DNA of 12,150 bases from Flavobacteriaceae bacterium UBA5079 (GTDB lineage Bacteria; Bacteroidota; Bacteroidia; Flavobacteriales; Flavobacteriaceae), in the NCBI GenBank assembly GCA_002414705.1, contig DIAL01000113.1, positions 17,196 through 29,345 of the forward strand, in the 5' to 3' direction. Each line of letters starts with the position of its first letter. The stretch's first letter is position 1. Made by a program: the position numbers and the translations under genes. Shown here piece after piece: positions 1 through 7,327 of the stretch. The notes under the pieces are model-generated. The model saw only the letters and a program-made list of their open reading frames with translations, had not been told where the DNA came from and searched no databases.

Positions 1-238
1 CTTCAATTCCGACCATCATGGCACCTAATGTGTGGGCAATGGTGTTTAACGTTAGAATAGCAATGAGTGGCTGATCGACATCTTTTTTTAGTGCCTCTAA
101 TTTTAGCGCAAAGTCTTTACCTTCTTGTTTTTTTACAGTGATAAACGTTGGTGTTATGCTTAATAAAACAGCCTCCAAAATGGAGCATAGGAATGAAAAG
201 AAAATAGATACAGTGGCCCAAAGAAGGAGTGTGCTCAT
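1..238 (-). CDS. CNNM (DUF21) transmembrane-domain protein, N-terminal part only
   Basis: The reverse strand from an ATG at 238 reads 79 codons without a stop before the window edge cuts the gene. The product begins MSTLLLWATVSIFFSFLCSI, a hydrophobic first membrane segment (about residues 3-30). A charged stretch follows (KKQEGKDFALKLEALKKD, about 36-53), then a second hydrophobic segment starting PLIAILTLNTIAHTLGAMMV (about 57-76). This pattern, especially the LTLNTIAHT region, is what I know from the CNNM/DUF21 domain of the HlyC/CorC group, inner-membrane proteins linked to divalent-cation transport that often carry cytoplasmic CBS domains. Whether CBS domains or a transporter-associated domain follow cannot be seen. 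GldE of gliding bacteria is a paralogue of the same fold, but nothing here singles it out. The gene lies downstream of hemB on the same strand across a 205-nt spacer, so it is probably a separate unit. Confidence 0.8.
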   Translation of the reverse strand, partial: MSTLLLWATVSIFFSFLCSILEAVLLSITPTFITVKKQEGKDFALKLEALKKDVDQPLIAILTLNTIAHTLGAMMVGIE

Positions 239-443
239 TAACGTATATTTAGTTTCTTGCTAATTTACAAAATCAAAAGGAAAATACAGATTTTAAATAT
301 AGTTGAAAGTATTACTGGGTTTTTGTTTATAAAACCTTGTTTTAGTAGAGCTGCTAAAATTCGACCTCTTGTTAAAAATTTTTACACTTTTAATTGAAAA
401 ATTTACTTGAATAGACAAACTTCATCAAAATGAAAAGCGGGTT
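239..443. other. Spacer between the hemB end and the CNNM gene start, with small dyads
   Basis: No coding frame is supported in this 205-nt AT-rich stretch. It holds three inverted repeats. An imperfect dyad at 340-359 pairs TTTTAG with CTAAAA. An overlapping perfect 6-bp hairpin at 330-344 is TAAAAC, 3-nt loop, GTTTTA. A palindrome TAAAAATTTTTA lies at 373-384. The first two share the TAAAA block, so in RNA they would be alternative structures. The stretch presumably holds the end of the hemB transcript and the promoter of the CNNM gene. I found no perfect TAnnTTTG element on the minus strand here; the nearest is a one-mismatch match in the AAAATCA region around 268-275. Confidence 0.4.
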
Positions 444-1436
444 TTATTTGTTTAATAGTTTCACCACATCCTTCGCAAAGTAAGAAGCAATGACATCAGC
501 TCCAGCACGCTTAATGGCTGTAATTTGCTCCATCATTACGGCATCGTGATTTAACCAACCTTTTTCGGCAGCTGCTTTTAACATGGCATATTCGCCAGAA
601 ACTTGATAAACAGCTACTGGAACATCAACAGCATTTTTTATCTCACGAACAATATCCAAATAGCATAAACCGGGTTTTACCATAACAATATCTGCACCTT
701 CATCAATATCCATTTCGGTTTCTCGAATGGCTTCAAAACGATTTGCTGGATCCATTTGATAGCTCTGTTTGTCTTTGGGAACATCTACCATATCAACAGG
801 AGCGGAATCTAATGCATCACGAAACGGACCATAAAAAGCAGATGCATATTTGGCTGAATAACTCATAATGCCTGTGTTGTAGAATCCGTTGTCTTCAAAC
901 GCTTCACGAATACTTAAAATACGACCATCCATCATATCACTTGGTGCTACAAAATTGGCACCAGCTTCGGCGTGAGACAGACTCATTTCGGTTAAAATAT
1001 TCACGGTTTCATCGTTTAAAATCAGACCGTTTTTTACCACACCATCATGTCCATAAGAAGAATACGGATCCATAGCCACATCCGTCATCACCAACATATC
1101 TGGACAAGCATTTTTAACCGTTTTAATGGCACGTTGCATGAGTCCGTTTGGGTTTAAAGCTTCGGTTCCTTTATTATCCTTTAAATTATCAGGAACCTTC
1201 ACAAATAATAAAACAGATTTTAAACCTAGATTCCAAAGTTCTTTCACTTCGTTTTCCAATAAATCCAGACTATACCGGAAATAATTTGGCATAGAAGCAA
1301 TTTCCTCTTTAATACCTTTTCCTTCAACTATAAAAAGAGGGACTAAAAAATCATTTGGAGAGATAATCGTTTCACGGACTAAAGAACGAATGGTTTCATT
1401 ACTGCGTAAACGTCTGTTTCTGTTGTATGGATACAT
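444..1436 (-). CDS. hemB: Porphobilinogen synthase (delta-aminolevulinic acid dehydratase)
   Basis: Condenses two 5-aminolevulinate molecules to porphobilinogen, the second dedicated step of tetrapyrrole synthesis, in the cytoplasm as an octameric TIM barrel. The 330-residue length is normal. The two active-site lysines are visible: K196 in SYSAKYASAFYGPFRD and the Schiff-base K254 in ADIVMVKPG. The metal-binding loop reads TDVAMDPYSSYGHDG (118-132). The three cysteines of zinc enzymes are replaced by A121, D123 and D131, so this is the magnesium-type, non-zinc class known from Pseudomonas and plants. The EMDIDEGAD segment just before K254 is the family pattern. The start follows the YchJ-like gene by 6 nt, and the gene closes the minus-strand haem cluster. 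Catalytically it acts second although it is transcribed last. A Cys-Pro dipeptide at 111-112 is present but is probably incidental. Confidence 0.97.
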   Translation of the reverse strand: MYPYNRNRRLRSNETIRSLVRETIISPNDFLVPLFIVEGKGIKEEIASMPNYFRYSLDLLENEVKELWNLGLKSVLLFVKVPDNLKDNKGTEALNPNGLMQRAIKTVKNACPDMLVMTDVAMDPYSSYGHDGVVKNGLILNDETVNILTEMSLSHAEAGANFVAPSDMMDGRILSIREAFEDNGFYNTGIMSYSAKYASAFYGPFRDALDSAPVDMVDVPKDKQSYQMDPANRFEAIRETEMDIDEGADIVMVKPGLCYLDIVREIKNAVDVPVAVYQVSGEYAMLKAAAEKGWLNHDAVMMEQITAIKRAGADVIASYFAKDVVKLLNK

Positions 1437-1442
1437 ATTTTA

Positions 1443-1832
1443 TTAATTTTTGGCAAAACCTAGGTAATACCATGTTTCATTTTCTTTTATAAAAGCCGAT
1501 TTTTCATGAATAACCTTAACCGATCCGTTTTCATAAAAATACGCGTTAAAAGTTACTGTGCCGTGTTGGTTTTCTATTAAACCTTCAGTAGTTTCAAGGA
1601 TCTCTAATTTTATCCAGTTTACAGATCTTGACCATTTTACTATGGCTTTTTTTTCTGAAATTGGACGTGTCGTGCTATGATGCGTTTTCATTAAATAATC
1701 TCCGTTAGCCATTACAAATGCACTATATCTGGAGCGCATAAGTTGTTCTGCTGCTTCTGTTTTTCCATTGTTTAAATGAAAAACTTCACAGCATGCGTTA
1801 TAAGATTTATTATTTCCGCAGTAACAAGTCAT
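1443..1832 (-). CDS. YchJ-like (UPF0225) protein with one N-terminal SEC-C zinc motif
   Basis: A 129-residue cytoplasmic protein. The N terminus MTCYCGNNKSYNACC carries the C-x-C-G...CC pattern of a SEC-C zinc-binding motif (C3, C5, C14, C15). It is followed by EQLMRSRYSAFVMANGDYL (about 29-47), the signature of the YchJ family, and then an NTF2-like alpha+beta domain to the C terminus (SAFIKENETWYYLGF). E. coli YchJ is longer, about 150 residues, and has a second SEC-C motif at its C terminus; here the protein stops before that point, so only one zinc motif is present. The biochemical role of the family is not established. It begins 1 nt before the end of hemF and ends 6 nt before hemB, so it must be co-transcribed with haem genes. 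Family assignment is firm; any link to haem is inferred from position only. Confidence 0.9.
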   Translation of the reverse strand: MTCYCGNNKSYNACCEVFHLNNGKTEAAEQLMRSRYSAFVMANGDYLMKTHHSTTRPISEKKAIVKWSRSVNWIKLEILETTEGLIENQHGTVTFNAYFYENGSVKVIHEKSAFIKENETWYYLGFAKN

Positions 1833-1833
1833 T

Positions 1834-2736
1834 TTATATCCAATCTTTAGGTTTTTTTAATACCTTGATTAGTTTTTCTTCATCACTTCCAACTTCTGGA
1901 TGATGATCATAAACCCATTGTACATGTGGCGGCAAACTCATTAAAATACTTTCAATTCGCCCATTTGTTTTTAGTCCGAAAAGCGTGCCTTTATCATGTA
2001 CTAAATTAAATTCTACATAACGACCTCTGCGGATTTCTTGCCATGTGCATTGTGCTTTTGTGTAAGGTAAATTCTTTCTTTTTTCTACTATTGGGACATA
2101 AGCTTCTAAAAAACTATTTCCAACTTCAGTTACAAAATTGTACCAGTTTTCCATGCTCATTTCGTCCGTTGCTTTGCAATAATCGAAAAATAAACCACCT
2201 AAACCACGCGCTTCATCCCGATGGGAATTCCAGAAATAGTCATCACATCGCGCTTTATATTTTGGGTAAAACTCTGGATCATGTTTATCGCAGGCTGTTT
2301 TACAGGTTTGGTGAAAGTGAATAGCGTCTTCTTCAAATAAATAGTAAGGTGTTACATCTTGGCCACCTCCAAACCATTGATCTACAATGTTTCCGTCTTG
2401 ATCATACATTTCAAAATAGCGCCAATTGGCGTGAACGGTTGGAACCATTGGATTTTTTGGGTGAAGAACTAAACTTAATCCACAGGCAAAAAAATCAGCA
2501 TCTTTAACACCAAAATATGCTTGCATGCTGTCTGGTAATTTTCCGTGAACACCAGAAATATTCACACCTCCTTTTTCAAAAACAGCGCCATTTTCAATAA
2601 CACGCGTTCGGCCACCACCACCTTCCGGTCGTTTCCAAATATCTTCTTGAAATTTGGCTTTACCATCTACAGTTTCTAGTTTGGAAGTGATGGTGTCTTG
2701 TAAGGTTTGGATATATTGGTAGAATTTATCTTTCAT
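1834..2736 (-). CDS. hemF: Oxygen-dependent coproporphyrinogen III oxidase
   Basis: Performs the oxygen-dependent oxidative decarboxylation of two propionates of coproporphyrinogen III to give protoporphyrinogen IX. At 300 residues it matches the HemF family, which is unrelated to the radical-SAM HemN. Conserved blocks are FFACGLSLVLHPKNP (82-96), VPTVHANWRYFE (98-109), WFGGGQDVTPYY (121-132), HRDEARGLGGLFFDY (172-186) and QEIRRGRYVEFNLVHDKGT (233-251). Histidines H92, H102, H142 and H172 align by spacing with those known in E. coli HemF. Its presence implies that haem is made aerobically; no hemN is in the window. The start overlaps the upstream acetyltransferase by 11 nt, which indicates translational coupling, and the stop lies 1 nt before the YchJ-like gene. 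Confidence 0.97.
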   Translation of the reverse strand: MKDKFYQYIQTLQDTITSKLETVDGKAKFQEDIWKRPEGGGGRTRVIENGAVFEKGGVNISGVHGKLPDSMQAYFGVKDADFFACGLSLVLHPKNPMVPTVHANWRYFEMYDQDGNIVDQWFGGGQDVTPYYLFEEDAIHFHQTCKTACDKHDPEFYPKYKARCDDYFWNSHRDEARGLGGLFFDYCKATDEMSMENWYNFVTEVGNSFLEAYVPIVEKRKNLPYTKAQCTWQEIRRGRYVEFNLVHDKGTLFGLKTNGRIESILMSLPPHVQWVYDHHPEVGSDEEKLIKVLKKPKDWI

Positions 2737-3262
2737 GTTGTATTTCGTAAAGTTCCATATTTAAAGCCACTGCGCCTGTTACAAATTCATTTTCCAACGT
2801 TTTTATCCAAATAAAATCATTCTTTTCAGCTACCTGAATACTAGGTAAATTAGTTTTATGGATAATAATCTGTAAGGATTTTAGTTCTAATTCATTAAAA
2901 GCATAGGCTTTTACGACTTTTATGCTTCTTGTCATCCAGCCTTTTCCGGAATATTTTTGACCTAAACAGTAGGAAAACTCACCTTGCTTTAATTGGGAGT
3001 CTATATTTTTTAAAATGATTAAACCAGCAACATCTCCAGAATCGATATCCTTAATGGCAAAAGTGAATTCTGTTTTGTCTTTTATTTGCTTGGTTTTTCT
3101 TTGGATGTAATTTTTAGAATCTGCTTCAGATAGATTTTCCGATAGTGTCTTAGGAAGATATTGTTGAAATCGTTTTCCATTGGAAATCATTAACCGACTT
3201 AAGCTTTGCGCATCTTGTGGTTTTAAAAACTCCAATGAAAACGATTCTGTAACTACTTTCAT
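2726..3262 (-). CDS. GNAT-family N-acetyltransferase (RimJ/RimL-like) in the haem operon
   Basis: A 178-residue single-domain acetyltransferase, predicted to be cytoplasmic and to transfer an acetyl group from acetyl-CoA. The acetyl-CoA motif A is seen as EFSYCLGQKYSGKGWMTRSI (95-114), with the Q-x-x-x-G-x-G phosphate-binding loop at 102-108. Motif B follows as HKTNLPSIQVAEKNDF (135-150), where N138 and S141 fit the RimL-type consensus. The usual EKxGF end is EKNDF here, so the glycine is lost. The overall pattern is that of Rim-like enzymes acting on protein N termini, but the substrate cannot be read from sequence. It sits between hemE (8-nt gap) and hemF (11-nt overlap), so it is made with them. 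A role in haem synthesis is possible but unproven; the gene may only be riding on the operon. Confidence 0.9.
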   Translation of the reverse strand: MKVVTESFSLEFLKPQDAQSLSRLMISNGKRFQQYLPKTLSENLSEADSKNYIQRKTKQIKDKTEFTFAIKDIDSGDVAGLIILKNIDSQLKQGEFSYCLGQKYSGKGWMTRSIKVVKAYAFNELELKSLQIIIHKTNLPSIQVAEKNDFIWIKTLENEFVTGAVALNMELYEIQHER

Positions 3263-3270
3263 AATTAGGT

Positions 3271-4296
3271 TTACGCACGATACTCTTTTACAGCATCAAT
3301 AAATGCTTTGGCATGATCCAAAGGAATATTAGGCAAAATACCGTGACCTAAATTTACGATATATTTGTCTTTTCCAAAGTCATCTATCATTTGATGAACC
3401 ATTTTTTTAATTTCCGCAGGAGGCGAAAATAAACGGGTTGGATCAAAATTTCCTTGTAATGTAATGTTTCCACCCGTTAAATAACGTGCATTTTTAGCCG
3501 AACATGTCCAGTCTACACCTAAAGCAGATGCGCCAGATTTAGCCATCTCTCCTAATGCAAACCAACAGCCCTTTCCGAAAGCAATGACTGGTGTTTCATC
3601 TTTTAAAGCATTAATTATTTGTTGAATATATTGCCATGAAAATTCTTGATAATCAACTGGTGATAACATACCACCCCAAGAATCGAATACCTGAACCGCA
3701 TTACAACCTGCTTTTACTTTTTCTTTTAAATAGGCAATAGTTGTGTCTGTTATTTTCTGTAATAATTGGTGAGCTGCAATAGGATTGGTGAAGCAAAATT
3801 CCTTCGCTTTATCAAAGTTTTTACTGCCTTGTCCTTGTACGCAATAGCATAAAATTGTCCAAGGCGATCCTGCAAAACCAATTAAAGGAATGTCATCATT
3901 TAACTTTTCTTTGGTTGCTTTTATAGCTTGATACACATAATCCAAAGCCACAGTTACATCTGGAACAATAACATGGTCTACATCTTTTTGTGTTCTAATT
4001 GGGTTTGGTAAATATGGACCAAAGTTGGGTTTCATTTGCACCTCAATATTCATAGCTTGTGGAATAACCAAGATGTCGCTGAATAAAATGGCCGCATCCA
4101 TGCCGTATCTACGAATAGGTTGTACGGTAATTTCACTTGCTAATTCAGGTGTTTGACAACGTGTAAAGAAATCATAATTGGCTTTTATTTCCATGAATTC
4201 TGGTAAATAACGCCCAGCTTGGCGCATCATCCAAACTGGAGGACGCTCTACGGTTTCACCTTTTAATGCTCTTAAAAATAAATCGTTCTTAATCAT
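3271..4296 (-). CDS. hemE: Uroporphyrinogen decarboxylase
   Basis: Removes the four acetate carboxyls of uroporphyrinogen III to give coproporphyrinogen III; cofactor-free, cytoplasmic. The 341-residue length is typical. Signature one is [16 protein letters not shown] (19-34), with R25 and R29 matching the substrate-binding arginines of the human enzyme (R37, R41). The catalytic aspartate is D74 in [11 protein letters not shown], at the same 49-residue spacing from the first arginine as human D86. [12 protein letters not shown] (140-151) is signature two and includes Y151. S206 in VFDSWGG and H318 in NLGHGI complete the pocket. The start ATG follows a 90-nt gap after the hemCD stop, the only substantial gap in the operon, and is preceded by an A-rich leader without a Shine-Dalgarno sequence. 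Confidence 0.97.
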   Translation of the reverse strand: MIKNDLFLRALKGETVERPPVWMMRQAGRYLPEFMEIKANYDFFTRCQTPELASEITVQPIRRYGMDAAILFSDILVIPQAMNIEVQMKPNFGPYLPNPIRTQKDVDHVIVPDVTVALDYVYQAIKATKEKLNDDIPLIGFAGSPWTILCYCVQGQGSKNFDKAKEFCFTNPIAAHQLLQKITDTTIAYLKEKVKAGCNAVQVFDSWGGMLSPVDYQEFSWQYIQQIINALKDETPVIAFGKGCWFALGEMAKSGASALGVDWTCSAKNARYLTGGNITLQGNFDPTRLFSPPAEIKKMVHQMIDDFGKDKYIVNLGHGILPNIPLDHAKAFIDAVKEYRA

Positions 4297-4386
4297 ATTT
4301 CGTTAAATGCTATTAGCTAAAATAATCGTTTTTTAGATTTTATAAATGGAACTTGTAGTCATTTTTCAGATCAAGTCCTTCACGTA
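4297..4386 (-). promoter_or_regulatory. 90-nt intra-operon gap between hemCD and hemE with a possible stem-loop and weak promoter
   Basis: This is the largest gap in the minus-strand cluster. On the minus strand just after the hemCD stop, GGACTTG pairs with CAAGTTCC (4348-4378) as a 7-bp stem with one bulged base and a 16-nt loop. There is no downstream T-run strong enough to call a terminator. Closer to hemE, minus-strand TATTTTAG (4317-4324) differs by one base from the Bacteroidota -7 element TAnnTTTG, and I see no convincing TTG element at the right distance upstream. A palindrome TTAGCTAA covers 4313-4320. The gap may therefore hold a partial terminator, an RNA-processing site or a weak internal promoter for hemE and downstream genes. 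None is proven. Confidence 0.3.
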
Positions 4387-5964
4387 TTATGTGTAAAATT
4401 CATTTACTAATTCTACCACACTTTCTACCGTTGGTACTTTTGCTATACGCACGTCTTTAAAGTGCTTTTTGGCTTCATTAGCTGTTGTGTCTCCAATACA
4501 AAACGCCACGCCTTTGGCTTCGTTTTTTTGTATGTAACTTTCTACGGTTGATGGACTGTAAAACATAACACCTTCAACAGTTTCTGCAACTGCTTTTCCG
4601 TCATACTTTGTTTCGTAAGCTTCTACTTCTTTAACTGTAATATTATTTTCTCTTAAAACCGTTGGTAGAGTGTCCAAGTGTAAATTGCTACAAAAGTAAG
4701 TTGCGGCTGTACCTTCCATAAACTCTACTAAATAATCCGCTAATGCTTTGGCATTGTTTGCTGCATGTTTAACTGGTCCAATACGTTTTTCAATTAAGCG
4801 TTTGGTACGACGACCAACACAATAAATGTTTTTAAACTGCAATTCCATAGCAGAATAATTCGTCGTTAAAGACTCAACACCATTTTTACTGGTGATGATA
4901 ACGTTTTCAATTTCGTTTTTTAGTAGGCTTGGATGAATACGGTTTAGACTAATTTTTATAAAATCAGTACTTTCTGAAACCACATCATTATGAAATAATA
5001 ATTTTTGGTCTTCGGTTAGTTTTTTAGTCGAATAAATATTTATTTTCCTGTCTGAATTTCTAATATCATCCATCAAGCGTTTTCCACCACGTTCAATAAC
5101 GTATTCTGCACAAAACTGCGCTAGATTATGATGTTCGCCTAACTTTTCGTTTCGGGTAACTTCAATTTTTTTGGTTCCATCAGGACTTAATAAAACACCT
5201 GTGAAGTTTATTTCTGCGTCTTTAATAAACGCTAAAGCACCAATTGGAGCAGAGCAACCACCTTCTAAAAGATTTAAAAATTTACGTTCAATAGTCGTAC
5301 AAATTTCGGTTTCTTCGTGGTTTATTTCGGCGCAAATAGCACGAATGTCTTCATCTTCTTCTAAAGCTGTAACCATAATAGCACCTTGAGCAGGAGCTGG
5401 AATCATCCAATTTAAGTTAATGGCATCTTCAGGTCTTTTATCAATTCGTCCAAGTCCAGCCGCAGCAAAAATAGCCGCATTCCAATGTTCCGATTCTTCT
5501 AATTTTTGTAGACGTAAATTTACATTCCCACGAATATCTTCAATAGTATGTGTTGGAAAACGATTTAGCCATTGTGCACGTCTGCGAATACTTCCAGTAG
5601 CAATAACGGCATGTTTCTGTCCTAAAAATTCTTCATTGTTTTTAAACACCAACGTGTCTCTAACATTACCTCTTTTTATTACGGCTGCTTGAACAATACC
5701 TGTTGGCAATAATGTTGGTACATCTTTAAAAGAATGTACAGCAATATCAATGTCGTTATTTAACATGGCAATATCCAGCGTTTTAGTAAAAACACCTGTA
5801 ATGCCAAGCTCGTAAATGGGTTTGTTTAAAACTAAATCGCCTGTAGATTTTACAGGCACAATTACAGTTTTATGTCCAAGTTGCTCTATGACACTTTGGA
5901 CTGTTTTGGCTTGCCATAGTGCTAATTCACTATCGCGCGTGCCAATGCGTATTATTTTAGACAT
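4387..5964 (-). CDS. hemCD: Bifunctional hydroxymethylbilane synthase / uroporphyrinogen-III synthase (HemC-HemD fusion)
   Basis: A single 525-residue frame joins two consecutive enzymes. Residues 1 to about 300 are porphobilinogen deaminase (HemC), which polymerises four porphobilinogens into hydroxymethylbilane. Its marks are IRIGTRDSELALWQ (5-18), HSFKDVPT with catalytic D81, ATGSIRRRAQ (122-131), APAQGAI (190-196) and LLEGGCSAPIGA (232-243), where C237 carries the dipyrromethane cofactor. Residues from about 308 to 525 are uroporphyrinogen-III synthase (HemD), which cyclises with inversion of ring D. It is poorly conserved but recognisable from IITSKNGVESL (356-366), FYSPSTVESYIQ (468-479) and FCIGDTTANEAKK (488-500). 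A linker around KRLMDDIRNSDRK joins them. The start overlaps the hemA end by 8 nt. Usual single HemC proteins are about 310 residues and HemD about 220-250, so both domains are complete. Confidence 0.95.
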   Translation of the reverse strand: MSKIIRIGTRDSELALWQAKTVQSVIEQLGHKTVIVPVKSTGDLVLNKPIYELGITGVFTKTLDIAMLNNDIDIAVHSFKDVPTLLPTGIVQAAVIKRGNVRDTLVFKNNEEFLGQKHAVIATGSIRRRAQWLNRFPTHTIEDIRGNVNLRLQKLEESEHWNAAIFAAAGLGRIDKRPEDAINLNWMIPAPAQGAIMVTALEEDEDIRAICAEINHEETEICTTIERKFLNLLEGGCSAPIGALAFIKDAEINFTGVLLSPDGTKKIEVTRNEKLGEHHNLAQFCAEYVIERGGKRLMDDIRNSDRKINIYSTKKLTEDQKLLFHNDVVSESTDFIKISLNRIHPSLLKNEIENVIITSKNGVESLTTNYSAMELQFKNIYCVGRRTKRLIEKRIGPVKHAANNAKALADYLVEFMEGTAATYFCSNLHLDTLPTVLRENNITVKEVEAYETKYDGKAVAETVEGVMFYSPSTVESYIQKNEAKGVAFCIGDTTANEAKKHFKDVRIAKVPTVESVVELVNEFYT

Positions 5965-7219
5965 GTTTTATGGTTTCTTCTAGTTGAAAGACCTTTTTTA
6001 TAAGTTCCAGACTTTCATCGGTAGTAACAGCATCATCTTTTAAGTGATGTGCAAAGTGATTGGTAATTTTTTGAATAATATTATTGCTGATAATTTCAGC
6101 TTGCGATTCATTAAAATCAGCTATTTTTTTACGTTGTGTATCTAATTCAGCATTTTTAAAGTCGGTTAATTTCAACTTTAAAGCTTTTATTGTTGGTGCA
6201 AATTTTCTGGTTTCTAACCAATTGTTGAATTCTGTTTTTACATCTTCAATAATAGATTCTGCAACCGGAATATCCAAGCGTCTGTTTTCTATAGTTGTAT
6301 CTGTTATTTTTGATAACTGATCCAAATGAATTAACGATACGTTTTCTAGAGAAGTTACATTTTCATTCACGTTTTTTGGTATCGATAAATCTAATATTAA
6401 TAACGGTTTTTTGTTTTGAATAATATCTTTATCAACCGTTGGTAATTGCGCACCTGTTGCAACAATTAAAATATCTGTTCTGCTAATTTCCTCTTGTAAA
6501 TTTGCATAATCTTTTACAATTAAATTGAATTTACCAGCAATTTTTTCAGCTTTGTCCTTTGTTCTATTTATAAGTGTAATGTGAGAGTTTTTGGAATGTT
6601 TCACCAAATTTTCACAGGTATTTCTTCCTATTTTACCAGTTCCAAATAACAGAATATTTTTTGAAGCCACATCAGCTACTTCATTTAATATATATTGAAC
6701 AGAAGCAAATGAAACCGAAGTAGCACCAGATGAAATATTTGTTTCGGTCTTAATGCGTTTACTAGCCTGAATTACGGAATTTATTAAGCGTTCTAAAAAA
6801 GAGTTTACAAGACCTAGTTTTTTGGAAGCAATGGTGGCGTTTTTTAGCTGACCAATTATTTCAAAATCTCCTAAAATCTGACTATCTAATCCGGAACCTA
6901 CACGAAACATGTGGGAAATAGCGTCGCGGTTTTTGTATATATAGGCTACTTTTTGAAATTCGTCTACCGTTCCTTTTGTGTTATCGCATAAGAGTTTGAT
7001 AAGTTGGTAAGGATGTTCTGCAAAACCATAAATTTCGGTTCGGTTGCAGGTAGATGTTACAATAATACTTTCCACACCATTAGCTTCAGCTTGCATTAAA
7101 AGTGCTTGTTTTCCTGCATCGTCCAAACTAAAGTGACCACGTATTTCGGCATCAGCTTTTTTATAACTTAATCCAATAGCGTAAAAGTAGGTTCCTTTAG
7201 AAATTTGGTATTGCTCCAT
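5957..7219 (-). CDS. hemA: Glutamyl-tRNA reductase
   Basis: NADPH-dependent reduction of glutamyl-tRNA(Glu) to glutamate-1-semialdehyde, the committed and usually rate-controlling step of C5-pathway tetrapyrrole synthesis. With the chosen start the protein has 420 residues, normal for the family. The catalytic cysteine is C58 in VTSTCNRTEIYG. HMFRVGSGLDSQILGDFEIIGQLK (about 103-126) contains the conserved histidine; the common GExQI is GDFEI here. The NADPH fold has FGTGKIGRNT (192-201). The C-terminal helical part is the dimerisation domain. An in-frame ATG at 7243 would add eight residues (MLGILKTT), but that codon lies inside a perfect TAnnTTTG promoter element (7241-7248), so the ATG at 7219 is preferred. 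First gene of the minus-strand haem operon, divergent from the AraC regulator. Confidence 0.96.
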   Translation of the reverse strand: MEQYQISKGTYFYAIGLSYKKADAEIRGHFSLDDAGKQALLMQAEANGVESIIVTSTCNRTEIYGFAEHPYQLIKLLCDNTKGTVDEFQKVAYIYKNRDAISHMFRVGSGLDSQILGDFEIIGQLKNATIASKKLGLVNSFLERLINSVIQASKRIKTETNISSGATSVSFASVQYILNEVADVASKNILLFGTGKIGRNTCENLVKHSKNSHITLINRTKDKAEKIAGKFNLIVKDYANLQEEISRTDILIVATGAQLPTVDKDIIQNKKPLLILDLSIPKNVNENVTSLENVSLIHLDQLSKITDTTIENRRLDIPVAESIIEDVKTEFNNWLETRKFAPTIKALKLKLTDFKNAELDTQRKKIADFNESQAEIISNNIIQKITNHFAHHLKDDAVTTDESLELIKKVFQLEETIKHV

Positions 7220-7240
7220 AGTCGTTTTCAAAATTCCTAA

Positions 7241-7248
7241 CAAAAGTA
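7241..7248 (-). promoter_or_regulatory. Candidate -7 promoter element for the hemA operon
   Basis: The minus strand reads TACTTTTG, an exact match to the Bacteroidota sigma-factor -7 consensus TAnnTTTG. Transcription would start around 7234, giving a leader of roughly 15 nt before the ATG at 7219. About 20 nt upstream the expected TTG element is represented only by TTAC, an imperfect match, which would suit a promoter that needs an activator. Position directly in front of the first haem gene supports it. Confidence 0.5.
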
Positions 7249-7293
7249 ATTTTGTAATGTGGAATAAAGTAACGCTGAAAGGACTTTTAGTGT

Positions 7294-7312
7294 CGTTAAG
7301 GGTTTTTTAACG
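7294..7312. promoter_or_regulatory. Inverted repeat CGTTAA-N7-TTAACG, candidate operator
   Basis: A perfect 6-bp dyad with a 7-nt spacer (GGGTTTT) lies between the two divergent -7 elements, centred at 7303. It is about 55 nt upstream of the hemA -7 element and about 40 nt upstream of the regulator's -7 element. That placement fits an activator site able to serve both directions. The binding protein is unknown; the adjacent AraC-type regulator is the first candidate, though AraC proteins more often use direct repeats. Confidence 0.4.
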
Positions 7313-7327
7313 TTATTTTTAAATTTA

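Noticed and set aside
421..434. TTCAT-CAAA-ATGAA hairpin just after hemB as a terminator
   Set aside because: The stem is only 5 AT-rich base pairs and no T-run follows on the minus strand.
2043..2324. Open frame on the plus strand inside hemF
   Set aside because: It is antisense to a fully conserved hemF region, and its translation is low-complexity and unlike any family I recognise.
5171..5692. Two open frames on the plus strand inside hemCD
   Set aside because: Antisense to conserved HemC sequence, with serine/alanine-rich translations of the sort produced by shadow frames.
6084..6320. Open frame on the plus strand inside hemA
   Set aside because: Antisense to the HemA dimerisation domain, with no independent start signal or recognisable motif.
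7220..7243. Eight-residue N-terminal extension of HemA from the ATG at 7243
   Set aside because: The ATG lies in a perfect -7 promoter element, and MEQYQISKGTYFYAIGLSY is already a normal HemA beginning.
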